From Psychrobacter sp. (GTDB lineage Bacteria > Pseudomonadota > Gammaproteobacteria > Pseudomonadales > Moraxellaceae): a DNA stretch of 64,000 nucleotides. The stretch is from the NCBI GenBank assembly GCA_018260445.1, contig JAGLBE010000003.1, forward strand, positions 1 through 64,000, in the 5' to 3' direction. Within the stretch, counting starts at the first letter, position 1; each line of letters starts with the position of its first letter. A program made the position numbers and the translations under genes. This document shows, in pieces, positions 25,493-36,630 of this stretch. The notes under the pieces were generated by a model, which was not told the origin of the DNA, searched no databases, and saw nothing but the letters and a program-made list of their open reading frames with translations.

Positions 25493-26923
25493 ATGAGCGA
25501 TTTAGTTGCAAAAACAGCTGGCACTGACAATGCCGGATTAAGCGATTTATTAAGCCAGCAGCCCCCGCACAATATCGACATTGAAAAGGCATTATTGGCG
25601 TCTTTGATGAGTATTGAAGAGTCGTTTGATAAAATATCTGATATTGTCACCAAAGGGGATTTTTACGCCGGTCGCCATCAGCTTATTTTTACCGCCATCT
25701 CGCATTTGGCGCTGGTAGGCGAGCCTTACGATACGGTTATGGTTTACGACTGGCTAAATTCGCAAAAACTGCTCAAAACGGCGGGCGGCGAAAGCTATTT
25801 GGCCGATATCTTAACCCAAAGCCCGGGTACTTTATTTAACCTGACCGCTTATGCGCAGCGGGTGCGAGAGCTGGCAACCCTGCGGCAACTGATTGCCACC
25901 GGCAATGAAATATTGGGGTTAGCCTACGACCCCAAAGACAATAGTGTCAGTGATATATTAGACAGCGTCGAGGCGAAGATTTTTTCGATTAATGAGCAGC
26001 ACAATAACCGCGCCGAACAACGCGGGCCGGTCGAGGTGGATTCGGTACTGGCCAATGTGGTTAAAAAAATCGACGAGCTGAAAAACAATCCTGATGGCAT
26101 GATTGGCCTAAGAACCCCGTTTACCGAGCTGAACAATAAGACCCAAGGCTTACAAGCAGGCGATTTGGTGATTGTGGCAGCCCGGCCATCAATGGGTAAA
26201 ACCACCTTTGCGATGAATTTGGCCGAAGGGGTGCTGTTTCACGAAGATTTGCCCGTTGTCGTATTTTCGATGGAGATGCCAGCGGAGTCTATTGTGATGC
26301 GGTTGTTGTCCTCTTGGGGGCAAATTAACCAAACCAATTTACGTTCGGGGCAGATGAGCGAGGATGAGTGGGTAAAAATGATGGGCGCTATTGCCCATTT
26401 GCAGGAAAAAAAGCTGTTTATTGATGACAGTACTGCCCTGCCCCCCTCCGAGCTACGTTCACGCTGCCGGCGTATTGCCAAAAATAATGGTGGCAAGATG
26501 GGGCTGATTATTGTTGATTATTTGCAACTGATGAAGGTGCCTAGTCTTGATGGTAACCGCGTGGCCGAAATATCAGAGATTTCACGCAGTCTAAAAGCGT
26601 TGGCACGGGAGCTTAACTGCCCAGTGGTCGCCTTATCGCAATTGAACAGAAGCTTAGAGAACCGCCCCAATAAGCGTCCTATTATGTCCGACTTGCGCGA
26701 ATCAGGGGCGATTGAGCAAGATGCCGATTTGATTACCTTTATTTATCGCGATGAGGTGTATAACGAAAACTCTGACCATAAAGGCATTGCCGAGGTGATT
26801 ATTGGCAAACAACGTAACGGCCCCATTGGCACCATACGGTTGGCGTTTGAGGGGCAATACACTCGCTTTACCAATTTAACCCCAGAGCATTATATGGCCA
26901 GTGAAGAGGCGTTTGACGAGTAG
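25493..26923 (+). CDS. dnaB: Replicative DNA helicase
   Basis: DnaB is the hexameric 5'-3' helicase that opens the replication fork. The 476-residue product has the N-terminal DnaG-interacting domain (~25-130) and the RecA-like domain with Walker A ARPSMGKT (230-237), Walker B LIIVDYLQLM and the later motifs ALSQLNRSLENR and SDLRESGAIEQDADLI. Length and order match the family (E. coli 471). No intein is present. It is probably transcribed alone from the control region to its left. Confidence 0.97.
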   Translation: MSDLVAKTAGTDNAGLSDLLSQQPPHNIDIEKALLASLMSIEESFDKISDIVTKGDFYAGRHQLIFTAISHLALVGEPYDTVMVYDWLNSQKLLKTAGGESYLADILTQSPGTLFNLTAYAQRVRELATLRQLIATGNEILGLAYDPKDNSVSDILDSVEAKIFSINEQHNNRAEQRGPVEVDSVLANVVKKIDELKNNPDGMIGLRTPFTELNNKTQGLQAGDLVIVAARPSMGKTTFAMNLAEGVLFHEDLPVVVFSMEMPAESIVMRLLSSWGQINQTNLRSGQMSEDEWVKMMGAIAHLQEKKLFIDDSTALPPSELRSRCRRIAKNNGGKMGLIIVDYLQLMKVPSLDGNRVAEISEISRSLKALARELNCPVVALSQLNRSLENRPNKRPIMSDLRESGAIEQDADLITFIYRDEVYNENSDHKGIAEVIIGKQRNGPIGTIRLAFEGQYTRFTNLTPEHYMASEEAFDE

Positions 26924-26957
26924 CCTAGATGCTTATAGTCTAAACACTTTATTAAGT

Positions 26958-27416
26958 TTATTTAGCGGGAGCGCCCCATTTATTGCGTTCGAACTTAGTT
27001 TCCGTCGCCAAAAATACTATGAGTGCAATTGAGCCTAGCAGTGGCACCAATACTATTAAAAACCACCATGCAGAGCGGCCGGTATCATGTAGGCGCCGGG
27101 AAAGAACGGCTAATCCTGGTATCAATAGACCCAATACAGCAACTGCGTAAAACAACCCAGTTGGAGTATCAAATATTATTGCATCTACTATCATCGCAAT
27201 AACACCGATAAGCCAATTGGCAAGAGCGAAATACCAATATTCTTTACGTCGAGCTCTTCCTGAAAAATTCGTATAGTTGCGTAAACATTTTTTAAACCAA
27301 TCAATCATGTTGTAGTTTTCTTCAACTGCATGCTCATTGCTGACTACTGTTGGGTCACTATTAGGGGAGCGATAGACATCGTCAATTGTATTTTGTTTCT
27401 CTAAAGAAGGAGGCAT
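26958..27416 (-). CDS. DUF805 family inner-membrane protein
   Basis: The 152-residue product has the typical DUF805 features: FSGRARRKEYWYF before the first membrane segment, four hydrophobic helices between ~60 and 145, and RRLHDTGRSAWW ahead of the last two. The first ~35 residues (Ser/Asn/Glu-rich) extend beyond the usual start; MIDWFKKCLRNY at residue 38 would be the canonical beginning. The molecular function of this family is unknown; E. coli YhaH and YhaI are members. It converges on dnaB and seems unlinked to it. Confidence 0.88.
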   Translation of the reverse strand: MPPSLEKQNTIDDVYRSPNSDPTVVSNEHAVEENYNMIDWFKKCLRNYTNFSGRARRKEYWYFALANWLIGVIAMIVDAIIFDTPTGLFYAVAVLGLLIPGLAVLSRRLHDTGRSAWWFLIVLVPLLGSIALIVFLATETKFERNKWGAPAK

Positions 27417-27850
27417 GATTAATCTCTAAGTTTGAATAATAAGCTAAATAATAGATACTTTTAAAACCTTAGTTAAAAAAGACTATTCATAAGTCTGCTA
27501 ATTATATATATTTTGTAAACTTTTGCAAACTCTTATAATTATGTAGTAAGCATTGCTTCTATGGTACCTATGTTTGTAATTTAAATACTGTTTTTTGTTA
27601 AGCGGTTTTCATCTTCTTATCTTAATTAAAGTTCATCCCCTATTCTAAGGCGATAAAGTCAAAATCACTACGCTGCAAAGCCCACACTCCTATTACTTAG
27701 CTAGATTTTAGAAAATTTAAACTCAAAAGACCCAATTTGAAATACCCATATTTTTCACATAAAAAAACCCTGCATCCGAAGATACAGGGTTTTGTGTAAG
27801 AACCATGTAGCGTTTAGCGTTTTAAAAGCCGCGCTAACACTTAAGTCAAC
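27417..27850. other. Intergenic region between DUF805 and acnB
   Basis: This AT-rich spacer of 434 bp holds the DUF805 promoter region (unassigned) and the acnB terminator at 27759-27796. Nothing else could be supported. Confidence 0.4.
27759..27796 (-). terminator. Terminator of acnB
   Basis: A 13-bp stem with one mismatch (AAAACCCTGCATC with GATACAGGGTTTT) has a CGAA loop. On the minus strand it is followed by seven T. It lies 57 bp past the acnB stop. Confidence 0.85.
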
Positions 27851-30454
27851 TTAAGCCAACTGCGCCACACTAATTTTATCGGCTTCATCAGAATACGTTT
27901 CCATGCGGTCAAAGTTCATATAACGATACACTTCAGAGCCCATGCTATCAAGCTTGCCCGCATATTCTTGATACTCTGCATTGGTTGGCAAACGCCCTAG
28001 TACGGCAGCCACCGAGGCCAATTCAGCAGAGGCCAAATACACATCAGCACCTTGACCCAAACGGTTCGGGAAGTTACGCGTAGAGGTCGAAACGGCAGTA
28101 GATTTGGGTGCAATACGCGCTTGGTTACCCATACACAAGGAACAACCGGGCATTTCGGTACGAGCGCCAGCTTGGGCGTAGATGTTATAATAGCCCTCTT
28201 CCATTAACTCACGCGCATCCATTTTGGTCGGCGGTGCAATCCACAAACGTGTTTTAAGACTGCCAGCAGGTACTTCTTGCAATAGTTTACCGGCGGCACG
28301 GAAATGGCCAATATTGGTCATACAAGACCCAATAAAGACTTCGTCGATTTTGGCGCCGGCAACATCTGACAATGTTTTGGCATCATCTGGGTCATTGGGG
28401 CAGCAAAGTACGGGCTCCTTGATATCGGACATATTGATGGTCATATCAATTGCATATTCAGCATCCGCATCTGCACGCATCAAGGTTGGGTTTGCCAACC
28501 ACTCTTGCATGGCTTCAATACGGCGGCTTAACGTACGCGCATCGCCATAGCCTTCAGCAATCATCCATTTAAGTAGGGTAATATTCGAGTTTAAATACTC
28601 GGTGACCGACGCCTCTGACAACGTAATGGTACAGCCTGCGGCACTGCGCTCAGCAGACGCATCCGACAACTCAAATGCCTGCTCAACCGTTAGATCTGGA
28701 AGACCTTCAATTTCTAAGATGCGCCCGTTAAACTCATTGATTTTACCTTTTTTCTCAACGGTCAAATAACCTTCTTTTATCGCTTGCATCGGAATGGCAT
28801 GCACTAGGTCACGCAAGGTGATACCCGGTTGCATCTCACCGACAAAGCGCACCCGAACTGATTCCGGCATATCTAGCGGCATCACACCAGTGGCAGCGGC
28901 AAACGCCACCAAACCAGAACCGGCTGGAAATGAGATGCCCATTGGGAAACGGGTATGCGAATCACCGCCAGTACCCACCGTATCTGGCAGTAACATACGG
29001 TTAAGCCAGCTATGGATGATACCATCGCCTGGGCGTAAGCTTACGCCGCCACGGTTCATAATAAAATCAGGCAGGGTGTGCTGGGTTTCCACATCAACCG
29101 GCTTTGGATACGCCGCGGTATGACAAAAAGATTGCATCACCAAATCGGCTTGGAAACCTAAACAGGCCAAATCTTTAAGCTCATCACGGGTCATTGGGCC
29201 TGTTGTATCTTGCGAGCCAACGGTGGTCATTTTCGGCTCACAATACATCCCGGGGCGCACGCCATCCATGCCGCAAGCTTTACCGACCATTTTTTGCGCT
29301 AAAGTAAAACCTTTATCAGAGCCTTCGGGTTGATCCGGCTTAGCAAAAACGTCTGAATGTGGTAGGCCCAAATAATCACGGGCACGGTTGGTTAACGCAC
29401 GGCCAACAATTAACGGAATACGACCACCGGCACGCACTTCGTCCAGCAAGGTGGCTGAGTTTAACTTAAACGTAGACAATACCTCATCCGAGTCATGCTT
29501 GGTAATTTTGCCATCATGCGGATAAATATCAAACACATCACCCATCGCAATGTTATCGACTTTCACTTTTTCAATGGGTAGGGCACCTGAGTCTTCCATG
29601 GTATTAAAAAAGATGGGGGCAATGTTATTACCCAGTACCAAGCCGCCGCCCCGTTTGTTGGGCACATTAGGAATATCGTTGCCCATCAACCAGAGCACCG
29701 AGTTGGTGGCAGATTTACGGCTAGAGCCTGTGCCCACCACATCGCCCACGTAGGCCAATGGAAAGCCTTTTAGTTTAAGGGCTTCAATCTGTTTCATAGG
29801 GCCAACTACGCCCTCTTCATCGGCAACAATGCCATCACGAGAGTTTTTGTGCATGGCTAAGGCATGCAATGGAATATCGGGGCGACTCCACGCATCCTGC
29901 GCGGGGGATAAATCATCGGTATTGGTCTCGCCCGTCACTTTAAACGCAGTATAGGTCATCTTTTGCGGCACAGCATCGCGGTTTAAAAACCACTCAGCAT
30001 TCGCCCACGATTGAATGACTTCAGCCGCTTTTTCATTGCCCGCTTCTGCTTTTTCAGTCACATCGTTAAACGCATCAAACACCAGCAAGGTTCTTTTTAA
30101 AGCAGTCGCCGCAGTTGCTGCCACTTCAGCGTTATCTAAGGCCTCAACCAGAGGCATGACATTATAACCCCCTTGCATTGTGCCCAAAATTTCAACCGCT
30201 TTATTTTTAGTAATCAGCGGTGAGGTCGTTTCACCTTTAACGATAGCCGCCAAAAATGCGGCTTTCACATAGGCAGCTTGGTCAACGCCAGAGGGCACAC
30301 GATTTACTAGCATATCCATCACAAAGGCTTCTTCACCTGCCGGCGGGTTTTTTAACAGTTCTACCAAGTCGGCAGTTTGTTGCTCCGACAACGGCAGGGG
30401 TACAATCCCCATTTGGGCACGTTCTGCGATATGTTTGCGATAGACGTCTAACAT
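27851..30454 (-). CDS. acnB: Aconitate hydratase B
   Basis: AcnB is the main TCA-cycle aconitase and also isomerises 2-methylisocitrate. The product from ATG 30454 has 867 residues (E. coli 865) and begins [17 protein letters not shown], the family N-terminus. An in-frame upstream extension of 25 codons exists but has no family match, and an AGGA sits ~9 nt before 30454, so I choose the shorter form. The order of domains is of the B type (swivel domain first). The Fe-S cysteine regions [14 protein letters not shown] and [12 protein letters not shown] are present. It appears monocistronic. Confidence 0.96.
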   Translation of the reverse strand: MLDVYRKHIAERAQMGIVPLPLSEQQTADLVELLKNPPAGEEAFVMDMLVNRVPSGVDQAAYVKAAFLAAIVKGETTSPLITKNKAVEILGTMQGGYNVMPLVEALDNAEVAATAATALKRTLLVFDAFNDVTEKAEAGNEKAAEVIQSWANAEWFLNRDAVPQKMTYTAFKVTGETNTDDLSPAQDAWSRPDIPLHALAMHKNSRDGIVADEEGVVGPMKQIEALKLKGFPLAYVGDVVGTGSSRKSATNSVLWLMGNDIPNVPNKRGGGLVLGNNIAPIFFNTMEDSGALPIEKVKVDNIAMGDVFDIYPHDGKITKHDSDEVLSTFKLNSATLLDEVRAGGRIPLIVGRALTNRARDYLGLPHSDVFAKPDQPEGSDKGFTLAQKMVGKACGMDGVRPGMYCEPKMTTVGSQDTTGPMTRDELKDLACLGFQADLVMQSFCHTAAYPKPVDVETQHTLPDFIMNRGGVSLRPGDGIIHSWLNRMLLPDTVGTGGDSHTRFPMGISFPAGSGLVAFAAATGVMPLDMPESVRVRFVGEMQPGITLRDLVHAIPMQAIKEGYLTVEKKGKINEFNGRILEIEGLPDLTVEQAFELSDASAERSAAGCTITLSEASVTEYLNSNITLLKWMIAEGYGDARTLSRRIEAMQEWLANPTLMRADADAEYAIDMTINMSDIKEPVLCCPNDPDDAKTLSDVAGAKIDEVFIGSCMTNIGHFRAAGKLLQEVPAGSLKTRLWIAPPTKMDARELMEEGYYNIYAQAGARTEMPGCSLCMGNQARIAPKSTAVSTSTRNFPNRLGQGADVYLASAELASVAAVLGRLPTNAEYQEYAGKLDSMGSEVYRYMNFDRMETYSDEADKISVAQLA

Positions 30455-31072
30455 AGTGGATATCCTAGTATAAGGTGATATGAAGGTAGTATGGCAAATC
30501 TGGGTGGCTGTCACATAGGCTGCTGTCATTGCACTTGGGTATGCGCTAATAGGGGTAACAATAAGGCCCTATAGCAAGTTTATTGACGGTCTGTGGCAAC
30601 AACAGAGGTGATGGCGACCTAAATATTGCAGGTGGGTTAAATCTCTGCGTTAATATACCGCAAAACCCCAAAAAAGTTAATCGAAAAACCGTTAAAGCTT
30701 TATAATAAAGGCGATATCCACCATTTATTTATTAAATGCAGGTATTTAGATATACCGTAAGCCCAATCGATATGTTTCTGTAGCGCCCATCCATACCGCT
30801 AGGTTTTTTTTGGCTATGATTGTATTCTTGTTTACCCAGCATGACTGCTAACTCAGCTTGCAAACATCTTTGTAATACTCTATTTATGCACACCTAATGA
30901 TACCTATTCACAACTAATCACACCTATTGATACCTATTGATACCTATCGATAAGCTGTAAACCTGTTATAATTTGGCGTATACATTTGATGGTTATCACT
31001 TTCTTCCAAGACGTACTAAACCCTGATTATGACACTAAAGACCCAAGGAAAACTAAGGGTTAGGATATAACT
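30455..31072. other. Divergent acnB/lipA intergenic region
   Basis: This 618-bp region contains six 10-bp repeats (30891-30950) and a TATAAT hexamer at 30967-30972 about 100 bp before lipA, without a good -35. The rest shows no recognisable element. Confidence 0.45.
30891..30950 (+). repeat. 10-bp tandem array upstream of lipA
   Basis: Six contiguous 10-bp units approximate YACCTATTGA. The period equals about one helical turn, so all units face the same side of the DNA. The array ends 16 bp before a TATAAT hexamer. Confidence 0.85.
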
Positions 31073-32146
31073 ATGCGTGAGATTGCAACTTCCCAAAACT
31101 GTACCCAAGCAGCGGTGCAAACCCATACTCCTGCTGCCAAGCCTAAACCAAAAAAGGCCATTCAGGGCGAAAAGCTACGGGGCTACGACAAAGTGGCTCG
31201 CATCCCTATTAAAATCATCCCCACCACCACAGCGCTTAAAAAGCCGGATTGGATACGGGTCAAAATGTCGTCGCCAAGCGAAGTGGCACGCATCAAGTCG
31301 ACACTGCGTGAACAGCGCCTGTATACGGTGTGTGAAGAGGCGGCCTGCCCTAATCTACCTCAATGCTTTGGTGATGGTACGGCCACCTTTATGATTATGG
31401 GCGATATCTGTACTCGGCGTTGCCCCTTTTGTGATGTGGCCCATGGTCGCCCTAATAATTTGGATGCCGATGAGCCCCGTCATACGGCGGAAACTATTTT
31501 GGGCCTTGGGCTTAAATACGCGGTGATTACCTCGGTGGATCGTGATGACTTAAAGGACGGCGGTGCCCAGCATTTTGTCGATGTGATTAACGAATCCAAA
31601 GCACTTAGCCCAAACTGCTTGATTGAGATTTTAGTCCCTGATTTTAGAGGCCGCATGGAGGTGGCGCTTGATTTATTGACCCAAACAGCCCCCGATGTGT
31701 TTAACCATAACATTGAAACCGTGCCCCGTTTGTATAAGGCGTTTCGTCCCGGTTCTGACTATCAGCATTCGCTAGACTTATTAAAAAAATATAAAGCACG
31801 TCGCCCAGATATCGCCACCAAATGTGGCCTGATGGTGGGTTTGGGCGAAACCGAAGACGAGGTATATGCGCTACTCGATGATTTAAGAGCCCATGATGTC
31901 GATATGATAACCATTGGTCAATATTTGCAGCCTAGTAAAAACCATGCGCCCGTTGCGCGCTATGTGCATCCCGATGAGTTTCAACGCTATATGGATTATG
32001 GCAAAAAGATTGGCTTTTTCAATATTTGGGCCAACCCGATGGTACGCTCGAGCTACTTTGCAGACCGCCAATATTACGGCGAGGATTGCCCAGCGCCGAT
32101 ACGTAGTCAAAAGGCGCTAGCGGCTGAGGCCAAGCTTGGCTGTTAG
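31073..32146 (+). CDS. lipA: Lipoyl synthase
   Basis: LipA is a radical-SAM enzyme that inserts two sulfurs into protein-bound octanoate to make lipoate. The 357-residue product has the auxiliary cluster motif [12 protein letters not shown] and the SAM cluster motif [15 protein letters not shown]. Later come [12 protein letters not shown] and [20 protein letters not shown]. The first ~35 residues are a Lys/Pro/Ala-rich extension. AGGA lies 8-10 nt before the ATG. lipB is not adjacent in this window. Confidence 0.97.
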   Translation: MREIATSQNCTQAAVQTHTPAAKPKPKKAIQGEKLRGYDKVARIPIKIIPTTTALKKPDWIRVKMSSPSEVARIKSTLREQRLYTVCEEAACPNLPQCFGDGTATFMIMGDICTRRCPFCDVAHGRPNNLDADEPRHTAETILGLGLKYAVITSVDRDDLKDGGAQHFVDVINESKALSPNCLIEILVPDFRGRMEVALDLLTQTAPDVFNHNIETVPRLYKAFRPGSDYQHSLDLLKKYKARRPDIATKCGLMVGLGETEDEVYALLDDLRAHDVDMITIGQYLQPSKNHAPVARYVHPDEFQRYMDYGKKIGFFNIWANPMVRSSYFADRQYYGEDCPAPIRSQKALAAEAKLGC

Positions 32147-32355
32147 GGTAATATAGTTAGGGTAATACTGATTGAAACACACACTAAACAGTTGGTAAAA
32201 AGAACAATCTTGTATTTATAGTTGTATGATTACTAGATTTAGACCCTGATGTGATTTATTGTATTAGGGTCTATGCCATATTGAAACAGGCTATACTTTT
32301 TATAAATATTACCCTATAAGACAGTCTATAAAAACAAACGAAAAAAGGATTTTTT

Positions 32356-33291
32356 ATGCGTAAAAGTATACAGTCATCCGACCAAACCCACAGCCTGTAC
32401 CATACTTTGTATCGCCCAAAACAGACGGCTAAAGCGGCGCTGTTGGTGGTGCATGGCATGGCCGAGCACAGTGGCCGTTATGATAAATTTGCCCAATATT
32501 TGGCCGACAACGATATTGCCGTATTAACCTATGATCTGCTGGGACATGGTCGTAGCATCCGTAACGCCGAAGAATTGGGCTATTTTAACAAACACTATCC
32601 GATGCAAACGCTGCTCAAAGACGTGATTGTAATGACCGACACGCTAAAAAAACACTATCCTGACGTGCCACAATTTATCATGGGCCATTCTATGGGGTCG
32701 TTTATTGTGCGTAATGTGCTGCAAACGCACAGTAGTGAGTTTGCGGGGGCTATTTTGATGGGTACCAGCGACTATGACCCATTGACCAAAGTACTGTTAC
32801 CCACAGTCAAGCTACTCAATAAGCTGCAATCAACAAGACGTAACCATGTGTTTGCCCAACTGACGAATAAGCTACTCAACCTGAAACTCAATGATAAAAC
32901 ATCGTCCGCAAAATTTGCTTGGGTAGTTAAAGATGAAAATGCTCGTCAAGCGTACGAGGACGACCCGCTAACGGGTTTTGATTTTACCAACAATGGGTTT
33001 TTGGGCTTATTTGAATTGATGAATAACGGGCTGGCAAAAGACTGGGCGCAAACTATAGAGCCCGACTTTGCGATGTTGTTTGTGAGCGGCAAGGATGACC
33101 CCGTTGGCAATATGGGCAAGGGTATCAATAAACTCACTAAACGCTTGACCAAACAGGGCTTCACCCAAATCGATAAGCAGTTGTATGCAGGTATGCGCCA
33201 TGAGCCTTTGCATGAGCAAGATAACAAGAAGGTATATCAAAATATTTTAGTTTGGATTAATAATTTAGCTAGTGCTGAAGCCCTTAAATGA
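32356..33291 (+). CDS. Alpha/beta hydrolase, monoacylglycerol-lipase-like
   Basis: The 311-residue protein has the Hydrolase_4 / serine aminopeptidase S33 fold. The oxyanion-hole motif VVHGMAEHSGRY is near residue 35, DLLGHGRS follows, and the nucleophile elbow is GHSMGS. A late Asp region (GKDDPVG) and a His near the C-terminus (YAGMRHEPLHE) complete the catalytic triad. There is no signal peptide, so it is probably cytosolic. Substrates of this group include monoacylglycerols and lysophospholipids; the natural one cannot be told here. A strong ribosome-binding site (AAAGGA) precedes ATG 32356. Confidence 0.88.
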   Translation: MRKSIQSSDQTHSLYHTLYRPKQTAKAALLVVHGMAEHSGRYDKFAQYLADNDIAVLTYDLLGHGRSIRNAEELGYFNKHYPMQTLLKDVIVMTDTLKKHYPDVPQFIMGHSMGSFIVRNVLQTHSSEFAGAILMGTSDYDPLTKVLLPTVKLLNKLQSTRRNHVFAQLTNKLLNLKLNDKTSSAKFAWVVKDENARQAYEDDPLTGFDFTNNGFLGLFELMNNGLAKDWAQTIEPDFAMLFVSGKDDPVGNMGKGINKLTKRLTKQGFTQIDKQLYAGMRHEPLHEQDNKKVYQNILVWINNLASAEALK

Positions 33292-33518
33292 TATCAATCT
33301 TAGCTATTGTTAAATCATTATGTTTAAACCATTCAGTTAAATGTTCAATTTGCTAAAAGCATTTCAATTAGCGACAATATTACACTTAAGCTGAGTTACT
33401 TCGAGTATGTTTACTTAGAAACAATTTGACCTTTATTAAGCGACTATTTAGCCTAGCTTACACCTAATTACCATGAGTTTAAACCACTTTCACCCCTTTG
33501 ATTATCTTGGATAACCTT

Positions 33519-34361
33519 ATGTCACTAGAACAAACCATCACGTCATTAGAACAAACCATCGAACAAGCCTTTGAAAAACGTAGCGAGTATAGCCCGAGCA
33601 CGATGCCGCAAGAGGTTAAGGACGCGGTGAATAGCGTGCTAACCCACCTTGATAACGGTAGCTTGCGCGTGGCTGAAAAAAAAGATGGTGAATGGGTAGT
33701 CAATCAATGGGCTAAAAAGGCGGTATTATTATCGTTTCGCCTTAATGATAATGTTGCCATGCCAGCAGGTGCTAACGTGCAGTTTTATGACAAGGTGCCC
33801 ACCAAGTTTGCCGATTGGACAGCCGAGCAATTTAGTGCAGCTGGTATACGCGTGGTACCGCCCGCTGTGGCACGCCGTGGCTCGTACATTGCTAAAGGCG
33901 TGGTGTTAATGCCTAGCTACACCAATATCGGTGCTTATGTGGACGAGGGAGCGATGGTCGATACTTGGGCGACCGTCGGTTCGTGTGCCCAAATTGGTAA
34001 AAACGTGCATTTATCCGGCGGTGTGGGCATTGGCGGTGTGTTAGAACCCTTGCAAGCCAACCCAACGATTATCGAAGACAACTGTTTTATTGGCGCCCGC
34101 TCCGAAATTGTTGAAGGGGTGATTGTGGAAGAAGGCTCAGTTATTTCCATGGGTGTCTATATTGGTCAATCGACCAAAATACTGGACCGTGAAACGGGAG
34201 AAGTGAGCTATGGCCGTGTGCCTGCCGGCTCTGTTGTGGTATCAGGTAGCATCCCCGCAAAAGACGGTAGCCACAGTTTATACTGTGCGGTGATTGTTAA
34301 AAAAGTAGACGCCCAAACCCGCTCCAAAACCAGTATCAACGACTTGTTACGGTTGGCTTAA
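33519..34361 (+). CDS. dapD: Tetrahydrodipicolinate N-succinyltransferase
   Basis: DapD adds a succinyl group to tetrahydrodipicolinate in lysine and diaminopimelate synthesis. From ATG 33519 the product has 280 residues (E. coli 274), with a left-handed beta-helix of hexapeptide repeats (~105-235) and motifs [20 protein letters not shown] and [14 protein letters not shown]. An upstream in-frame TTG (33498) is less likely. The N-terminus contains a 21-bp direct duplication, giving SLEQTIT then SLEQTIE; the second copy corresponds to the normal start region. A good terminator follows. Confidence 0.96.
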   Translation: MSLEQTITSLEQTIEQAFEKRSEYSPSTMPQEVKDAVNSVLTHLDNGSLRVAEKKDGEWVVNQWAKKAVLLSFRLNDNVAMPAGANVQFYDKVPTKFADWTAEQFSAAGIRVVPPAVARRGSYIAKGVVLMPSYTNIGAYVDEGAMVDTWATVGSCAQIGKNVHLSGGVGIGGVLEPLQANPTIIEDNCFIGARSEIVEGVIVEEGSVISMGVYIGQSTKILDRETGEVSYGRVPAGSVVVSGSIPAKDGSHSLYCAVIVKKVDAQTRSKTSINDLLRLA

Positions 34362-34392
34362 GTCACAATACTGCTTGATTCTATGTATAGAA

Positions 34393-34429
34393 ACAAAAGA
34401 CGCTTAGAGTTATTCTAAGTGTCTTTTTT
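34393..34429 (+). terminator. Terminator after dapD
   Basis: A 14-bp stem (from AAAAGACGCTTAGA at 34395) with a 5-nt loop and a T6 tail lies 32 bp past the stop codon. Confidence 0.9.
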
Positions 34430-34558
34430 ATTATTGTGTTGAGCTTGCACTTAGCGGCTATAAACCATATCCGTCTATGATTATCTGAGCACTGTTGGTT
34501 ATTTCGACGTGGCAACCCTTTTCAACATTGGTAACCCTTTACAATAAGACGTCTGTTT

Positions 34559-35365
34559 ATGATTCCATCCTCCCCCCTACGCAGTCAATATATTCCCGTT
34601 AATGACCCCGAATCGGGTTTGCGTCTGACGGAGATTTTCTACTCCTTGCAGGGTGAAGCCTTGACAGCTGGCATGCCCACTATTTTTGTGCGCTTAACCG
34701 GTTGCCCCCTACGCTGTGTCTATTGTGATACGGCTTATGCGTTTACAGGGGGCACTCGGCAGTCGCTAGATAACATACTATCTGACATAGCCCAGTATCA
34801 TTGCAAACGAGTGTGCGTTACCGGTGGTGAGCCATTGGCCCAGCCCAATTGCGTTGCTTTAATCAACCGCTTGCTGGCAGCAGGCTACGAGGTATCGCTA
34901 GAAACGGCAGGTGCCTTGAGTGTTGCAAAAGTGCCGGCAGCTGTTAGTAAAGTGATGGATTTAAAAACGCCCAGCAGCGGCGAGCAAGACAAAAACTTAT
35001 GGTCAAACCTTGAGTATTTAACCCAGCACGACCAAATCAAATTTGTGATTATGAATCGCTTAGATTATGAATGGGCTAAGCAAACATTGTTTGCGCATGC
35101 GCTGCATACCAAGGTCAGTGCCGTCTGGTTTTCGCCTATGTTTAATATTAACAATAGCCTAGATAGCTTAGATAGCCTAAATAGTTTGGATAACGCTGAT
35201 GAACCTGCTTCAAGCGGTAATCAACCTGTTGATAACGCTATAAATAGCTCGGCTGTACCCAGTCTCGCCCGAGAGCTTGCTGACTGGATAATCGTAGATG
35301 CCCTACCCGTGCGCTTTCAATTGCAACTGCATAAAATCATTTGGGCAGATGCCAAAGGTAAATAA
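34559..35365 (+). CDS. queE: 7-carboxy-7-deazaguanine synthase
   Basis: QueE is a radical-SAM enzyme that rearranges carboxytetrahydropterin to the 7-deazaguanine core of queuosine. The SAM cluster motif is C49-x3-C53-x2-C56 (CPLRCVYCDTAY), preceded by EIFYSLQGEA and followed by VCVTGGEPLAQP and ETAGAL. The 268-residue product is longer than usual because of a low-complexity stretch at ~199-236, starting with Ser-Leu-Asp repeats from 9-bp units. queC and queD are not in the window. The ATG at 34559 lacks a strong ribosome-binding site. Confidence 0.93.
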   Translation: MIPSSPLRSQYIPVNDPESGLRLTEIFYSLQGEALTAGMPTIFVRLTGCPLRCVYCDTAYAFTGGTRQSLDNILSDIAQYHCKRVCVTGGEPLAQPNCVALINRLLAAGYEVSLETAGALSVAKVPAAVSKVMDLKTPSSGEQDKNLWSNLEYLTQHDQIKFVIMNRLDYEWAKQTLFAHALHTKVSAVWFSPMFNINNSLDSLDSLNSLDNADEPASSGNQPVDNAINSSAVPSLARELADWIIVDALPVRFQLQLHKIIWADAKGK

Positions 35366-35432
35366 ACGCTTGCTTAGGATTAAGCCTGTTCTTAACTACC
35401 GCCTGTGCTAGACGCTAGAGTGTTTAAAGCAA

Positions 35433-35458
35433 AAAAACCAAGCCGCGGCTTGGTTTCT
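35433..35458. terminator. Bidirectional terminator between queE and lolA
   Basis: A perfect 11-bp inverted repeat (AAACCAAGCCG with CGGCTTGGTTT, 35435-35456) has A-rich left and T-rich right flanks. It can serve both converging genes. Confidence 0.85.
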
Positions 35459-35481
35459 TGTTGCTAAAATTGTTTCGGCAG

Positions 35482-36198
35482 TTACTGATTAATCACATCT
35501 ACCCCTTTTGGCGGAGTAAATTTAAACTCGCTATCGGCCACTGCGGGATTCATTTTGACGTTGTTAAATTTAATCGAAGTCACTTGACCTAATGAGTCAT
35601 TTAACACCATCATTATCGGTTTGCCGCCATTAAAGCTAATCCCCAAACTTTTAAAGTTACTGTCCTTAGTTTTTGGGTATAGCACATAATAATTTTTATG
35701 GCTATGCGGCTGGGTAATTTTGAAATTGTTGGCGATTTGACTGGGGTCGCCGGATAACAGTAAAGCCGGCGTATTGCCTAATTGTTTTTCGGTACTTTGA
35801 TGGGTCACCTGTTCTAAATCTTTATCATAGACCCAAATCGAGCTGCCATCGGTCACAATCAGCTGCTCAAATGGCTTGGTGATATTCCAGCGAAAGTTGT
35901 TGGGCCGCTTTAGGCTCATGGTGCCAGAAAACGTACCGTTTTTGGCACTCAACCCACTTTTTGAGCCATCGGTGCCTTTGGTAGTTTGGGTAAAGTTAGC
36001 CGTCATACTTTTGGTATTGGTCAATATCGCATTTAAGCGTTTCGCCGCTGTTAGGTTATCGCTGGCGGTTGCTGCCTGTGAGACTTGGGTAATTGCCGTT
36101 ACGGGTATTGCAACGACAAGTGCAGCGGCCAAAGTCGACCCCATTAGTTTTTTCATCATACTTTTAGAGGGAGTTGGTAGCGTTGTTTGGTTTGACAT
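35482..36198 (-). CDS. lolA: Outer-membrane lipoprotein carrier protein LolA
   Basis: LolA is the periplasmic chaperone that carries lipoproteins from the LolCDE complex to the outer membrane. A signal peptide with basic start (MMKKLM at 14-19) and cleavage near residue 42 (SQA-AT) is preceded by a 13-residue extension. The mature part shows MTANFTQT, GTMSLKRPNNFRWNI, QLIVTDGSSIWVYD and LEQVTHQ, typical for the family. GAGGAT precedes the ATG. The lipoproteins encoded in the window (Pal, the efflux lipoprotein and two unknowns) would be its likely cargo. Confidence 0.94.
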   Translation of the reverse strand: MSNQTTLPTPSKSMMKKLMGSTLAAALVVAIPVTAITQVSQAATASDNLTAAKRLNAILTNTKSMTANFTQTTKGTDGSKSGLSAKNGTFSGTMSLKRPNNFRWNITKPFEQLIVTDGSSIWVYDKDLEQVTHQSTEKQLGNTPALLLSGDPSQIANNFKITQPHSHKNYYVLYPKTKDSNFKSLGISFNGGKPIMMVLNDSLGQVTSIKFNNVKMNPAVADSEFKFTPPKGVDVINQ

Positions 36199-36560
36199 AA
36201 AGATGATATCCTCAAAAATGAATAAATTTTACAAGCAAAATAGCACTCTAGGATTAGATTTTAAATGTAACCTATAGCAGTAGAAGCAAAGAGTGACTCG
36301 ACTTAGCTCACTACCTACTTGCTCCTTTTGTTTCTCCTTGCAAGATGACAACCATAGTGCCAGTTTTTTTATTACGTGACTAGATAGCGATTGCAAAGAA
36401 AACTGCTGGCTTGTTACAGTGGTATGACAGCATTCTACACGCACTTTATCTCAATGACCTTATCTTTGTCTAAGAATTGTTTTTAGCCATTCTAAGCAGT
36501 ACCATTTATCGCCTTATTTTACAATCTCCTGCATTTAACTCTATCACTGCATGCTTACCC

Positions 36561-36630
36561 TATATAAGGCACTCTATATAAGCTGTCCTATATAAGCTAC
36601 TCTATAAAAGCTACTCTATAAAATTGACCA
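36561..36630. repeat. 14-bp tandem array next to the rpmA terminator
   Basis: Five 14-bp units related to TATATAAGCTACTC, decaying towards the right, lead into a partial sixth unit (TATAAAAAG) that forms the left flank of the terminator. The unit length equals that of the array at 12789, but the sequence is different. Confidence 0.85.

Noticed and set aside
30455-30529. 25-codon N-terminal extension of acnB
   Set aside because: It has no family similarity, while ATG 30454 gives the normal N-terminus and has an AGGA upstream.
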